This document shows, in pieces, positions 17,651 through 26,700 of a stretch of DNA of 64,000 nucleotides. A program made the translations under genes and the position numbers. Within the stretch, counting starts at the first letter, position 1. Every line of letters begins with the position of its first letter. This stretch comes from VRUE01 sp963697695 (lineage in GTDB: Bacteria; Actinomycetota; Thermoleophilia; Solirubrobacterales; 70-9): the NCBI GenBank assembly GCA_963697695.1, contig OY969094.1, positions 124,001 to 188,000 on the forward strand, written 5' to 3'. The notes under the pieces are model-generated. The model was not told where the DNA came from. It was given only the letters and a program-made list of their open reading frames with translations, and did no database searches.

Positions 17651-18252
17651 GGGGGCTTCGGCCAGCTCGACAACGGCGAAGTCGAGGTCGGAGCGGGAGC
17701 TGCGGCGCCGGGCGATCGGCGCCGCGGACTCCTCGGGTTGTGCGGGTTGTAGCCGCGCAGGACCTCGTAGCGGTCGCTGAAGGTGTCGCCGTCGGTGTCG
17801 GGGTCGGACACGGAGGTCTGGAAGATCCGCCGCTCGAGGAAGTTGTCGAGTCCTTCGCGGTCGCGGTCGCGGCGGCGCGGGACCCGGACCCGATGCTCGA
17901 CGCAGCTGCCGCTGGAGCAGAGCTGAACGAGAGCCCACCCTTTCCGCACCGCGCCTCGCAGGCAACGCTTCCCGTTGGCGGGGGCGAAGACGGCGAAACG
18001 GCGCTCGACCCCACCTGACCCGGCCAGCTCCCGGTGCCTGCAGCCTTTCGGGCTCTGGACGCGGATGTGCTTGGCGCGCACCAGGCCGGCGGCGATCACT
18101 CCGCGGTGGGCGGCCTTGCCCGAGGGCTGCGCGGCGAGCCGGATGGCCTCCGGCCTTCCTTTCGCCGCCGCGGAGTCCGCGGTGATCCCGATCAGGGCCA
18201 GGAGGCAGCCAAGGAAGCATGCGCAGGCGGGCCGGAGGATGGCGTCCACCAT
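16570..18252 (-). CDS. Secreted parallel beta-helix protein, paralogue of the 606-3287 protein
   Basis: The 560-residue product has a signal peptide (about 1-30), a basic, cysteine-containing N-terminal region (about 31-135) with no recognised fold, a single TSP3-like DPDTDGDTFSDRYE calcium loop, a Pro/Ser linker and a beta-helix domain (about 203-560). That domain shares long identical stretches with the protein at 606-3287, for example GYGCRCYGTLNRLQF and the GYRKPxGVxW ending. The calcium Ig-like modules are absent here. GGGAGG lies nine bases before the ATG. It is probably an extracellular glycan-binding or glycan-modifying protein of the polysaccharide locus. The enzymatic class is not determined. 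Confidence 0.8.
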   Translation of the reverse strand: MVDAILRPACACFLGCLLALIGITADSAAAKGRPEAIRLAAQPSGKAAHRGVIAAGLVRAKHIRVQSPKGCRHRELAGSGGVERRFAVFAPANGKRCLRGAVRKGWALVQLCSSGSCVEHRVRVPRRRDRDREGLDNFLERRIFQTSVSDPDTDGDTFSDRYEVLRGYNPHNPRSPRRRSPGAAAPAPTSTSPLSSWPKPPCVAGATNVTSAAAVRGEVGAGRNVCVIAAVGDVDLRGLGNRSGVVVSTEDAGSIGSIEVGEGTTDLTIRGAVFRSIEIRGGHRTTLQGNIIGGTPGNRVLDQLILMPDRSDDVTIRENDLGWTRADDSGNTGYGCRCYGTLNRLQFVGNRIHDIAADGFQGVDGVDVLIDRNEIGPVGANPDSGEHSDNIQITGNGANLRITNNWIHHQGYFDGGVTGNSGSMYIHGGETNPLLFENNLIQIAQGRTEICGLGTGGTSRSSIAIRGNTWIDGGLAFSGFPGFEWDCDSGSGNVVERNVAVDPDGGFALSGSAAVATFSANLWGKPSLVALDGSGNCISANCNPAGQSPIGYRKPAGVHW

Positions 18253-18414
18253 ACGGATTCGCCTCCCGGCAAAGCGTCTCGGGCGGTGGCGAAAACATCG
18301 CGCCCCCAGCCCCGTTGATCTGAAAACGACGGCCCACCAGGGAATGACCTCTCAGCAAGGAAAGCCGATGAGACCGAACTACAGGAACCACGAACGAGAC
18401 GATTGGGGCACGGC

Positions 18415-19416
18415 GTGATCGCGGGCGGGAGGATGCTCGTGACCGGCGGCGCGGGAACGATCGGCTCGACCCTCGTCGATCAGCTGGTCGCCCATGGCGC
18501 CGCCGAGGTCGTGGTGCTCGACAACTTCGTACGGGGGCGACGGGAGAACCTCTCCTCGGCGCAGGCGAGCGGCAAGCTCACCGTCGTCGAGGGCGACGTG
18601 CGCGATCGGGCGCTCGTGGCCGAGCTGACCGAGGGGATAGACGTCGTCTTCCACCAGGCGGCGATCCGGATCACCCAGTGCGCCGAGGAGCCGCGCCTTG
18701 CCCACGAGGTCCTCGTCGACGGCACCTTCAACGTCGTCGAGGCCGCTGTGGCAGCGGGCGTGCGCAAGCTGATCGCGGCCTCTTCGGCCTCGGTCTACGG
18801 GCTCGCTACCGAGTTTCCCACCGGGGAGCTGCACCACCCCTACGCGAACGACACCCTCTACGGGACGGCGAAGACCTACAACGAGGGGCTGCTGCGCAGC
18901 TACCACGCGATGACGGGTCTCGACTACGTCGCGCTCCGCTACTTCAACGTCTACGGCCCGCGGATGGACGTCTACGGGCTCTACACCGAGGTCCTGGTGC
19001 GCTGGATGGAACGCATCGTCGCCGGCGAACCGCCGCTGATCTTCGGCGACGGGACGCAGACGATGGACTTCGTCTGCGTTCCCGACATCGCCCGGGCCAA
19101 CGTCCTTGCCGCTGAGGCGGACGTCACCGACGCCGTCTTCAACGTCGCCAGCGGCGTCGAGGCCAGCCTGCTCGAGCTGGCCGAGACCCTGCTGCGCGTG
19201 ATGGGCTCGAGTCTCTCCGTCGAACACGGCCCCGAGCGGGCGGTGAACGGGGTGACGCGGCGACTCGCCGATACCTCCGCCGCCAGAGATGCACTTGGCT
19301 TCAGCGCCGAGATCGGCCTCGAAGAGGGGCTCTCCCAGCTGGTCGAGTGGTGGCGCTCGACCGAGGCCGGCGGCAAGGCCGAGGCGGCTGCGCTCGTCTC
19401 TTCGGAGGCCTCGTGA
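18415..19416 (+). CDS. NAD-dependent nucleotide-sugar epimerase/dehydratase (extended SDR)
   Basis: The product carries the Rossmann motif MLVTGGAGTIGSTL, the SSASVYG segment and the catalytic YGTAK (YxxxK). It then shows ALRYFNVYGPRMD, as in UDP-glucose 4-epimerase and related enzymes. It would make an activated sugar for the polysaccharide from a UDP- or dTDP-hexose. The GTG at 18415 (333 residues) was preferred; a TTG at 18403 and an ATG at 18433 are also in frame. It opens the plus-strand run and overlaps the aminotransferase region, suggesting the pair makes a 4- or 3-amino sugar. Confidence 0.86.
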   Translation: MIAGGRMLVTGGAGTIGSTLVDQLVAHGAAEVVVLDNFVRGRRENLSSAQASGKLTVVEGDVRDRALVAELTEGIDVVFHQAAIRITQCAEEPRLAHEVLVDGTFNVVEAAVAAGVRKLIAASSASVYGLATEFPTGELHHPYANDTLYGTAKTYNEGLLRSYHAMTGLDYVALRYFNVYGPRMDVYGLYTEVLVRWMERIVAGEPPLIFGDGTQTMDFVCVPDIARANVLAAEADVTDAVFNVASGVEASLLELAETLLRVMGSSLSVEHGPERAVNGVTRRLADTSAARDALGFSAEIGLEEGLSQLVEWWRSTEAGGKAEAAALVSSEAS

Positions 19417-19418
19417 CC

Positions 19419-20561
19419 ATGGAGGTGCCCTTCGCCAAGCCGTGGTTCGGTGGGGGGGAGGCCGAGGCCGTTGCCGAGGTCATCGCCTCCGGCTGGCTGA
19501 CCCAGGGCCCGCGCGTGGAGGAGTTCGAGCAGGCCTTCGCCCGACGGGTCGGCGCGCCCGAGGCGGTGGCGACGACCAGCTGCACGACCGCGCTCCATCT
19601 CTCTCTGTATGGCTCGGGCATCGGTCCCGGCGACGAGGTGATCGTTCCCTCGCTCTCCTTCGTCGCGACCGCCAACGCGGTCTGGCAGTGCGGGGCGACG
19701 CCGGTGTTCGCGGATATCGACCCGCTCACGTACAACCTCGACCCAGCGGACGCAGAGCGAAAGCTGACGTCGCGCACGAAGGCCGTGATGCCGGTCCACC
19801 AGGTCGGCCTGCCGGCAGACATGGACAGCTTCATGGACCTCGCCGAGCGCAACGGCCTGATCCTGGTCGAGGACGCTGCCTGCGCGATCGGCGCTCTCCA
19901 CAGGGGCCGCCCGATCGGATCGCTGGGCCCGCTGGCCTGCTTCTCCTTCCACCCGCGCAAGGTGATCACCTGCGGCGAGGGCGGCATGATCGCGGTCCAC
20001 GATCGCGAGATCGCCGAACGGCTGCGCCGGCTGCGCCAGCACGCGATGGACCAGTCGGCCCTGGCGCGACACAACGCCCGCGACGTGGTCATCGAGCACT
20101 ATCCCGAGCGCGGCTGGAATGCGCGCATGACCGATCTTCAGGCGGCTGTCGGCCTGCGCCAGCTCGAGGTTCTCGACACTATCCTGGCTGAGCGCCGCCG
20201 TCTGGCCGAGCGGTACTCGGCGTCGCTGGAGGGCGTTCCGTGGCTCGAGGTGCCGCGGGATCCGGACTACGCCGAACGGACCTGGCAGTCCTATCCGGTC
20301 CGGATCCGGCCGCAGGCGCCGCTCGACGCCGACCAGCTGATGCGTCTGCTTCTCCGGGACGGCATCGCCACCCGCCGCGGGATCATGGCCATCCATCGCG
20401 AGGAGTCCTATACCGACCCCGGCGTCGATCTTCCGCACACCGAGGCTGCCGCCCGTGACGTCGTCTTGCTGCCGCTCTTTCCGGGACTGAGCGACGAGGC
20501 TCAGGACTACGTCGTCGATCGGCTCTGCCAGAGCGCTCTAGTCGAGGCAGCGTCAGCGTGA
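19419..20561 (+). CDS. DegT/DnrJ/EryC1/StrS family PLP sugar aminotransferase
   Basis: The 380-residue product begins with the family motif VPFAKPWFGGGEAEAV and GWLTQGPRVEEFE. It has the cofactor contacts TTSCTTALHL and LILVEDAACAIGA, and the Schiff-base lysine in FSFHPRKVITCGEGGM. It should aminate a keto-sugar nucleotide, most simply the product of the epimerase/dehydratase before it. The ATG at 19419 was chosen; a GTG at 19413 overlaps the previous stop. Translational coupling continues into the sugar transferase gene (4-nt overlap). Confidence 0.9.
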   Translation: MEVPFAKPWFGGGEAEAVAEVIASGWLTQGPRVEEFEQAFARRVGAPEAVATTSCTTALHLSLYGSGIGPGDEVIVPSLSFVATANAVWQCGATPVFADIDPLTYNLDPADAERKLTSRTKAVMPVHQVGLPADMDSFMDLAERNGLILVEDAACAIGALHRGRPIGSLGPLACFSFHPRKVITCGEGGMIAVHDREIAERLRRLRQHAMDQSALARHNARDVVIEHYPERGWNARMTDLQAAVGLRQLEVLDTILAERRRLAERYSASLEGVPWLEVPRDPDYAERTWQSYPVRIRPQAPLDADQLMRLLLRDGIATRRGIMAIHREESYTDPGVDLPHTEAAARDVVLLPLFPGLSDEAQDYVVDRLCQSALVEAASA

Positions 20562-21307
20562 CAATGGACTCCGGACAGCCGACCCCGGCGTCAGCCGACG
20601 GGTCAGCGGTCCTGGCTCCGCCGGACATCCGTGGAGTAGGGGGGACAACTGCGCCGGCGCGGGTGGGGACCGTGGAGACTTCGCGTCTCGGCGAGGCCGC
20701 GATCCGGCTCCTGGATCTTCTCGGCGCAATCGTCATCTTGATCCTGCTGGCTCCGCTGCTGCTCCTCGTGGCGGTCGTCGTCAAGCTCGACTCGCCCGGT
20801 CCGGCGATCTTCAGGCAGCGTCGCCTGGGCAAGGATCTGAAGTCGTTCTCCGTCGCCAAGTTCCGCACGATGCAGGAAGGGGTCACCGCCGACGCGCACC
20901 GCTCCCATGTCGAGCAGATGATCGCCGACGAGAACAAGCGCGGCACCCGAACCATGAGCAAGCTCCAGGAAGACGCCCGGATCACCCGCGCCGGGTCCTT
21001 CCTGCGACGGACCAGCCTCGACGAGCTGCCGCAGCTCTGGAACGTGCTCCGAGGCGAGATGTCGCTGGTCGGCCCCCGGCCGCCGATCCAGTACGAGGTC
21101 GACCGGTACCCGCCTGAGGCATTCCGCCGCTTCGCCGTGCGTCCCGGCATCACCGGCCTCTGGCAGGTGAGCGGCCGCAGCCTGCTCACCTTCCAGCAGA
21201 TGATCGAGCTGGACGCCGAGTACGCGGAACGGCGCTCGCTGCTGCTGAACCTGAAGATCCTCCTGCTGACCCTGCCGACCGTGATCCATGGCAAGGGCGC
21301 AGGGTGA
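20558..21307 (+). CDS. Initiating sugar-phosphate transferase (bacterial sugar transferase family, WcaJ/PglC-like)
   Basis: The 249-residue product has a hydrophobic membrane hairpin at about 47-75 and a cytoplasmic catalytic domain. Signatures include DSPGPAIFRQRRLG, KFRTM, TSLDELPQLWNVLRGEMSLV, GPRPP and the terminal RPGITGLWQVSGR. It transfers a sugar 1-phosphate from a nucleotide sugar to undecaprenyl phosphate, the first step of glycan assembly. It is a short, PglC-like version without the multi-helix N-terminal domain of WbaP. The GTG start overlaps the aminotransferase stop, suggesting the amino sugar may be the first residue. Confidence 0.92.
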   Translation: MTMDSGQPTPASADGSAVLAPPDIRGVGGTTAPARVGTVETSRLGEAAIRLLDLLGAIVILILLAPLLLLVAVVVKLDSPGPAIFRQRRLGKDLKSFSVAKFRTMQEGVTADAHRSHVEQMIADENKRGTRTMSKLQEDARITRAGSFLRRTSLDELPQLWNVLRGEMSLVGPRPPIQYEVDRYPPEAFRRFAVRPGITGLWQVSGRSLLTFQQMIELDAEYAERRSLLLNLKILLLTLPTVIHGKGAG

Positions 21308-21336
21308 CCGCGAGATCGCGCGAATAGCCGGGCACG

Positions 21337-22590
21337 ATGTATCAGGTAGAAGCCTCTAAAGCGCTGCTCAGGCCGCGGACCTGGGCCGGGCCCAGGCGCC
21401 TCTCGGTTCCCCGCAACGTCGTCCTGCTCGGCACGGTGAGCATGCTCACCGACATCTCGGCGGAGATGGTGGCGACCGTCCTGCCGCTCTACCTCGTCTT
21501 CTCGCTCGGGGTCTCGCCGCTGGCCCTGGGGGCGATCGACGGCCTCTATCGCGGCGCCGCTGCGATCGTCCAGATCGGCGGGGGGCTTCTCTCCGACCGG
21601 CTGCAGCGTCACAAGGAGGTGGCGACGCTCGGCTACGGGATCTCCGCCGTCTGCAAGGTGGGGCTCGTCGTCGCCGGCAGCTCGGTGGGGGCGATCGGGG
21701 CGCTGGTCGCCAGCGACCGGATCGGCAAGGGGATACGCACGGCGCCGCGCGACGCGCTGATCTCCCTCTCGAGCACCAAGGCGGGGTTGGCCACGGCGTT
21801 CGGCGTGCACCGGGCGATGGACAGCGCCGGCGCCATGCTCGGTCCGCTCGTCGCCTTCGGCATCCTGCTCCTCGCACCGGCCCGCTTCGACGCGGTCTTC
21901 GTCGTCAGCACCGCCTTCGCCTTCCTCGGCCTCGCCGTGCTCGTGCTCGCCGTGCAGGGACGCCCCCGTCGTGCCTCCGTCGCCGGCGAGCCTCGGCCCT
22001 CGCTCAAAGGGGCGCTGGGCATCGCCCGCGACCGCCGCTTCCGCCTCCTGCTGCTGGCCGCCGGCGGCCTGGCCGTGGCCAGCGTCTCCGACGCCTTGAT
22101 CTACGTCGGCCTGCAGCGCCAGAGCGGCTTCGACCCCGCTGTCTTCCCGCTGCTCTTCGTGGTCACGGCCGTCGCCTTCATGGCGCTGGCGATCCCGGTC
22201 GGGCGGCTCGCCGACCGGATCGGGCGGGTGCCGGTGCTGCTCGCCGGCCACGCACTGCTCTTCCCCGTCTACGGGCTCCTCCTCACCTCGGTGGGGACCT
22301 GGGGGGTGCTCATCGCCCTCATCGCACTCGGCGCCTACTTCGCGGCGACCGACGGCGTCACCACCGCGCTCGCCGGCGCGATCCTGCCCGAGCGAATTCA
22401 GGCCACTGGAATCGGGATACTGATCACGGTGATGAGCCTGGGTAAATTCGTCTCCTCGCTCGCCTTCGGCGCGCTCTGGTTCGCGCTCGGGCTGCAGGAC
22501 GCGGTCCTGATCTTCACGCTCGGGCTCCTCGCCGCTCTGCTGGTCGCCACGCCGATGCTGCTGCGGCTGCGGCACGAACCCGTGGGATGA
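21337..22590 (+). CDS. Major facilitator superfamily transporter
   Basis: The 417-residue protein has about 12 hydrophobic helices and the MFS loop pattern GGGLLSDRLQRHKEV between helices 2 and 3, repeated as GRLADRIGRVPV in the second half. RIGKGIRTAPRDALIS after helix 4 matches a subgroup of uncharacterised actinobacterial MFS proteins. The substrate is unknown. It overlaps the following beta-propeller gene by 4 nt (ATGA), so the two are probably made together. Confidence 0.85.
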   Translation: MYQVEASKALLRPRTWAGPRRLSVPRNVVLLGTVSMLTDISAEMVATVLPLYLVFSLGVSPLALGAIDGLYRGAAAIVQIGGGLLSDRLQRHKEVATLGYGISAVCKVGLVVAGSSVGAIGALVASDRIGKGIRTAPRDALISLSSTKAGLATAFGVHRAMDSAGAMLGPLVAFGILLLAPARFDAVFVVSTAFAFLGLAVLVLAVQGRPRRASVAGEPRPSLKGALGIARDRRFRLLLLAAGGLAVASVSDALIYVGLQRQSGFDPAVFPLLFVVTAVAFMALAIPVGRLADRIGRVPVLLAGHALLFPVYGLLLTSVGTWGVLIALIALGAYFAATDGVTTALAGAILPERIQATGIGILITVMSLGKFVSSLAFGALWFALGLQDAVLIFTLGLLAALLVATPMLLRLRHEPVG

Positions 22591-23606
22591 GCCGGGCGCG
22601 CAAGCGGGCTCTGGCCGCAATCGCGGGCATCTGCGTCCTCGCCGGCGCGGGGTACCTGGTGCTGGCGGCGCTCAACCCGAACGAGGTGACGACCGATGCC
22701 AAGCCGGTGGCCGGCGGTGAGGAGGTCGAGCTGGGGGGAGCACAGCTGATGGTGCGCGCCGTCGACCGCGAGGACCCGCTCCTCAACGGCCACGTCTTCG
22801 TCGTCGCGGGCGGACGCCCGCGCGAGGTGGCCGGCGGAGAGCTCAGCTGCGCGCGGGTCTACTTCGCCGCCGACCGCGGCCTCTGCCTCGCTACCGCGGA
22901 AACGGGGGTCAGCTACGAGGCGACGATCGTCGACTCCTCGCTGCAGCCGCTCGAGCGGCTCGACCTGGCGGGACTGCCCTCGCGGGCGCGAGTCTCCGAC
23001 GACGGCCGCTACGGGGCGATGACCGTCTTCGTCAACGGCCACGAATACCTCAGCGGGGGTGGGTTCTCGACCGTGACCACGATCGTCGACCTGCGCAGCG
23101 GCCAAGAGCTGGGCAACCTCGAGCGCTTCGAGGTGACGAAGGACGGCAGGCCCTTCGACGCCGTCGACTTCAACTTCTGGGGCGTCACCTTCGCCTCGGA
23201 CCCGAACCGCTTTTACGCAACCCTGCACACCGGCGACCACTACTACCTGGTCGAGGGCGACATAGAGCGGCGGACGTTGCGCGTACTGCGCGACGGGGTC
23301 GAGTGTCCCTCGCTCTCGCCGGACGGAACCCGGATCGCCTTCAAGAGCCGCATCGGCGACGAGAACCGCTGGCGTCTCGCGGTCCTCGACCTCGACACCC
23401 TCGACTCGCACCCGGTCGCCGAGCCGCGCTCGATCGACGACCAGCCTGAGTGGCTCGACGACGCGACCCTCGTCTACTCAGACGGCCTCGACGTCTACAC
23501 CGTGCCGGCCGACGGGGCGGGGCCCTCGCGACGGGTCCTTCGCAATGCTTCCTCGCCCGTCTCCCTCAGCGCTACGAGCTCTGCTAAAGACTCAACTTCC
23601 AGTTGA
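22587..23606 (+). CDS. Membrane-anchored TolB/WD40-like beta-propeller protein
   Basis: The 339-residue product starts with a short basic stretch and one hydrophobic segment (about 8-30). The extracellular remainder contains propeller-like repeats, for example ECPSLSPDGTRIAFKS followed by WRLAVLDLDTL and DQPEWLDDATLVYSD. TolB-type propellers mediate protein contacts or bind ligands at the cell surface. It is coupled to the MFS gene and lies directly before the giant secreted protein. No enzymatic motif is seen. The last ~20 residues are Ser-rich and overlap a hairpin. Confidence 0.7.
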   Translation: MSRARKRALAAIAGICVLAGAGYLVLAALNPNEVTTDAKPVAGGEEVELGGAQLMVRAVDREDPLLNGHVFVVAGGRPREVAGGELSCARVYFAADRGLCLATAETGVSYEATIVDSSLQPLERLDLAGLPSRARVSDDGRYGAMTVFVNGHEYLSGGGFSTVTTIVDLRSGQELGNLERFEVTKDGRPFDAVDFNFWGVTFASDPNRFYATLHTGDHYYLVEGDIERRTLRVLRDGVECPSLSPDGTRIAFKSRIGDENRWRLAVLDLDTLDSHPVAEPRSIDDQPEWLDDATLVYSDGLDVYTVPADGAGPSRRVLRNASSPVSLSATSSAKDSTSS

Positions 23607-23634
23607 GCCTTAGTTAGCGGCAAGGCGGTGCCGC
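23591..23634 (+). terminator. Two adjacent hairpins at the end of the epimerase-to-propeller operon
   Basis: CTCAACT-tcc-AGTTGAG (23591-23607) spans the stop codon, and GCGGCA-AGGCGG-TGCCGC (23617-23634) follows. Neither is followed by a long T-run. They may end or slow transcription before the giant gene, whose start is 75 bases further on. Confidence 0.4.
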
Positions 23635-23709
23635 GAGGTCGATTTACGCATTTTGCGGGCGTTGAGCTCGAAGTAGCAAAAAAGACCTAGTCGGGGCGCC
23701 GTTGCTCAT

Positions 23710-26700
23710 GTGGTGGCCAACCTACGCGCAGGAGCCGTCATCCTCGCCCTCTGCCTGCTGGGCGGCCCGGCCCTGCTCGCGGAAAGCGCCGTGGCGGGGC
23801 CTTGCGACCCGCCGGTCAAGCCGATCGCCTGTGAGAACGCGAAAGCCGGCGATCCCTCGAGCGAGTGGGACGTCTCCGGCGGCGGCGACTCCGACATCCA
23901 GGGATTCGCCACCGACATCAGCGTCGACCAGGGGCAGACCGTCCGCTTCAAGGTCGACACCCCGTCGGACGACTACCGACTCGACATCTACCGGATGGGC
24001 TACTACGGCGGCGACGGTGCGCGCAAGGTCGCCACGGTTCAGCCCTCGGCCGGCCTGCCGCAGTCGCAGCCGCCCTGCGACGAAGAAGCCTCAACGGGGC
24101 TGATCGACTGCGGCAAATGGAAAGAATCGGCGTCGTGGGCGGTGCCCGCCGGTGCCGTCTCCGGCATCTACTTCGCCAAGCTCGTCCGCGAGGACGCCGG
24201 CTCGGGAGGAAGCCACGTGATGTTCGTCGTGCGCGACGACGACGGCAAATCGGACCTCCTCTTCCAGACCTCCGATTCGACCTGGCAGGCATATAACCGC
24301 TACGGCGGCAAGAGCCTCTACACCGGCGGCCCCGGCACCAACCCGGGCCGTGCCTACGCGGTCAGCTACAACCGCCCGCTGACGGTGCGCGGCCCGGTCC
24401 CGGAAGACTCGCCGTTCAACGCCGAGTACCCGATGGTGCGCTGGCTCGAGCGCAACGGCTACGAAGTCAGCTACACGACCGACGTCGACTCCGACCGGCG
24501 CGGCGCCGAGATCCTCGAGCACAAGGCCTTCCTCTCGGTCGGTCACGACGAGTACTGGTCGGCCCAGCAGCGGACCAACGTCGAGGCGGCGCGCGCCGCC
24601 GGCGTGAACCTGGCCTTCTTCAGCGGCAACGAGGTCTTCTGGAAGACCCGCTGGCGCAACAGCATCGACGGCACCGGCACGCCCTACCGGACGCTCGTCT
24701 CCTACAAGGAGACGCACGCGAACGCCAAGATCGACCCGCTGCCGAACGTCTGGACCGGGACCTGGCGCGACCCGCGCTTCAGCCCACCGGCGGACGGCGG
24801 ACGGCCCGAGAACGCGCTCACCGGCACCGCCTTCGCGGTCAACGCCGGCACCACCGAGATCCAGGTCCCGGCGGAGGACGGCAGGATGCGGCTCTGGCGC
24901 GACACCACCGTTGCCGAACTGGCTCCTGGCCAGGTCGCGACGTTGGGTGAAGACACGCTGGGCTACGAGTGGGACGAAGCTCCAGCCGACGAGTTCCGGC
25001 CCCCCGGCCTGATCCACCTCTCGACGCGGACGGCGAACGTCTCGCAGAAGCTGCTCGACTACGGCTCGAACTACGGCTCGGGCCCGGTCACCCACCACCT
25101 GACCCTCTACCGGGCCACCGGCGGCGCGCTGGTCTTCGGTGCCGGCACGATCCAGTGGTCGTGGGGCCTCGACGGCGTCCACGACCGCGGCAGCACCTCG
25201 CCCGACTCCCGTATGCAGCAGGCGACCGCGAACCTGCTGGCCGATATGGGGGCGCAGCCGGCCACGCTGCAGGCCGGCCTCGTGCCACCTGTGCAGACCA
25301 GCGACAAAGAGGCTCCGACCGCGACGATCGCGACGCCGGCCGACGGCGCGGACGCCGAGGTCGACCAGCCGATGACGATCGGCGGCACCGCAGCCGATGC
25401 CGGCGGCGAGGGGGGAGGAGGCGGCGTGGTCGGCGGGGTCGAGGTCTCGGTCGACGGCGGCGCGACCTGGCGCCCGGCGGAGGGGCGCGAGAGCTGGACC
25501 TACTCCTGGACCCCCGAGGACACCGGCGAGGCGACGATCCTGGCGCGCGCGATCGATGACAGCGGCAACGTCCAGGCGCCCGGGGACGAAGCCGAGGTCG
25601 AGGTGGTCGAACGGGCCTGCCCCTGCACGATCTGGGACAGCTCCTTCGTCGGTTCTCAGGACTCCGACAAAGCGGCGATCGAAGTCGGCGTGAAGTTCCG
25701 TGCCGACACCTCCGGCTACGTCACAGCCCTGCGCTTCTACAAGACCAGCGGCAATACGGGCACCCACGTCGGCCGCCTCTGGACGGCGAGCGGGACCCAG
25801 CTCGCTGTGGCGACCTTCTCCGGCGAGGCGGCCACAGGCTGGCAGCAGGTCCTCCTTGACGAACCCGTGCCGATCGACGCCGGCGCCACCTACGTCGCCT
25901 CCTACCACGCGCCGAACGGGCGCTACGCCTCGGTCCCCGGCTATTTCTCGGTTGTCGGCGCCGACAACCCGCCGCTGCACGCGCCGGCCGACGGGGTCGA
26001 CGGGCCGAACGGGATCTACAGGTACGGCTCGGCAGGGAGCCTCTTCTCCGCTGGCGGCCCCAACACCTTCAACTCGGAGAACTACCTCGTCGACGTCGTC
26101 TTCGAAGACGAGCTGGTGCCGGACACGACGCCGCCGACGATCACCAGCCGCAGCCCGGTCGCCGGTGCAACCGAAGTCAGCGCCGACATCTCTCCCAGCG
26201 CCACCTTCGACGAGCAGATCGATCCGACCACGATCGACAGCGCCAGGGTCGAGCTCCGCGATCCCTCCAATGCGCCGATCGCCGGCAGCGTCGGCTACGA
26301 CCCCGTCCAGCGCCGGGTCACCTTCGACCCCAGCGCCTCGCTGCAACTGAACACCACCTACGTCATCAAGATCAAGGGCGGTTCCACCGGAGTGGCCGAC
26401 ATGGCCGGCAACCACCCTGCCTCCGACTCGACCTGGTCGTTCACCACGGCGCCGCCCCCGCCGCCCCCGCCCGACGAGGGGCCGGGCGGGCCGATCCTGG
26501 TCATCGCCAACATGTCGAACCCGTTCAGCCGTTACTACAGCGAGATCCTCCAGGCCGAAGGGTTGAACGAGTACACGGTCACCGACATCGCCAACGTCAC
26601 GCCGGCCCTGCTCTCTTCGCGCGACGTCGCCATCCTCGGCGAGGGCGCGCTGAGCGCGGCGCAGGCGACGACGCTGAGCAACTGGGTCCAGGGTGGCGGC

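Noticed and set aside
20383..22620. 745-codon minus-strand frame across the sugar transferase and MFS genes
   Set aside because: Antisense shadow: the opposite strand encodes well-recognised proteins with family motifs and coupled starts.
23641..23709. Possible promoter TTGAGC-17 nt-ACCTAG before the giant gene
   Set aside because: The -10 box is poor and the spacing match is likely by chance in this base composition.
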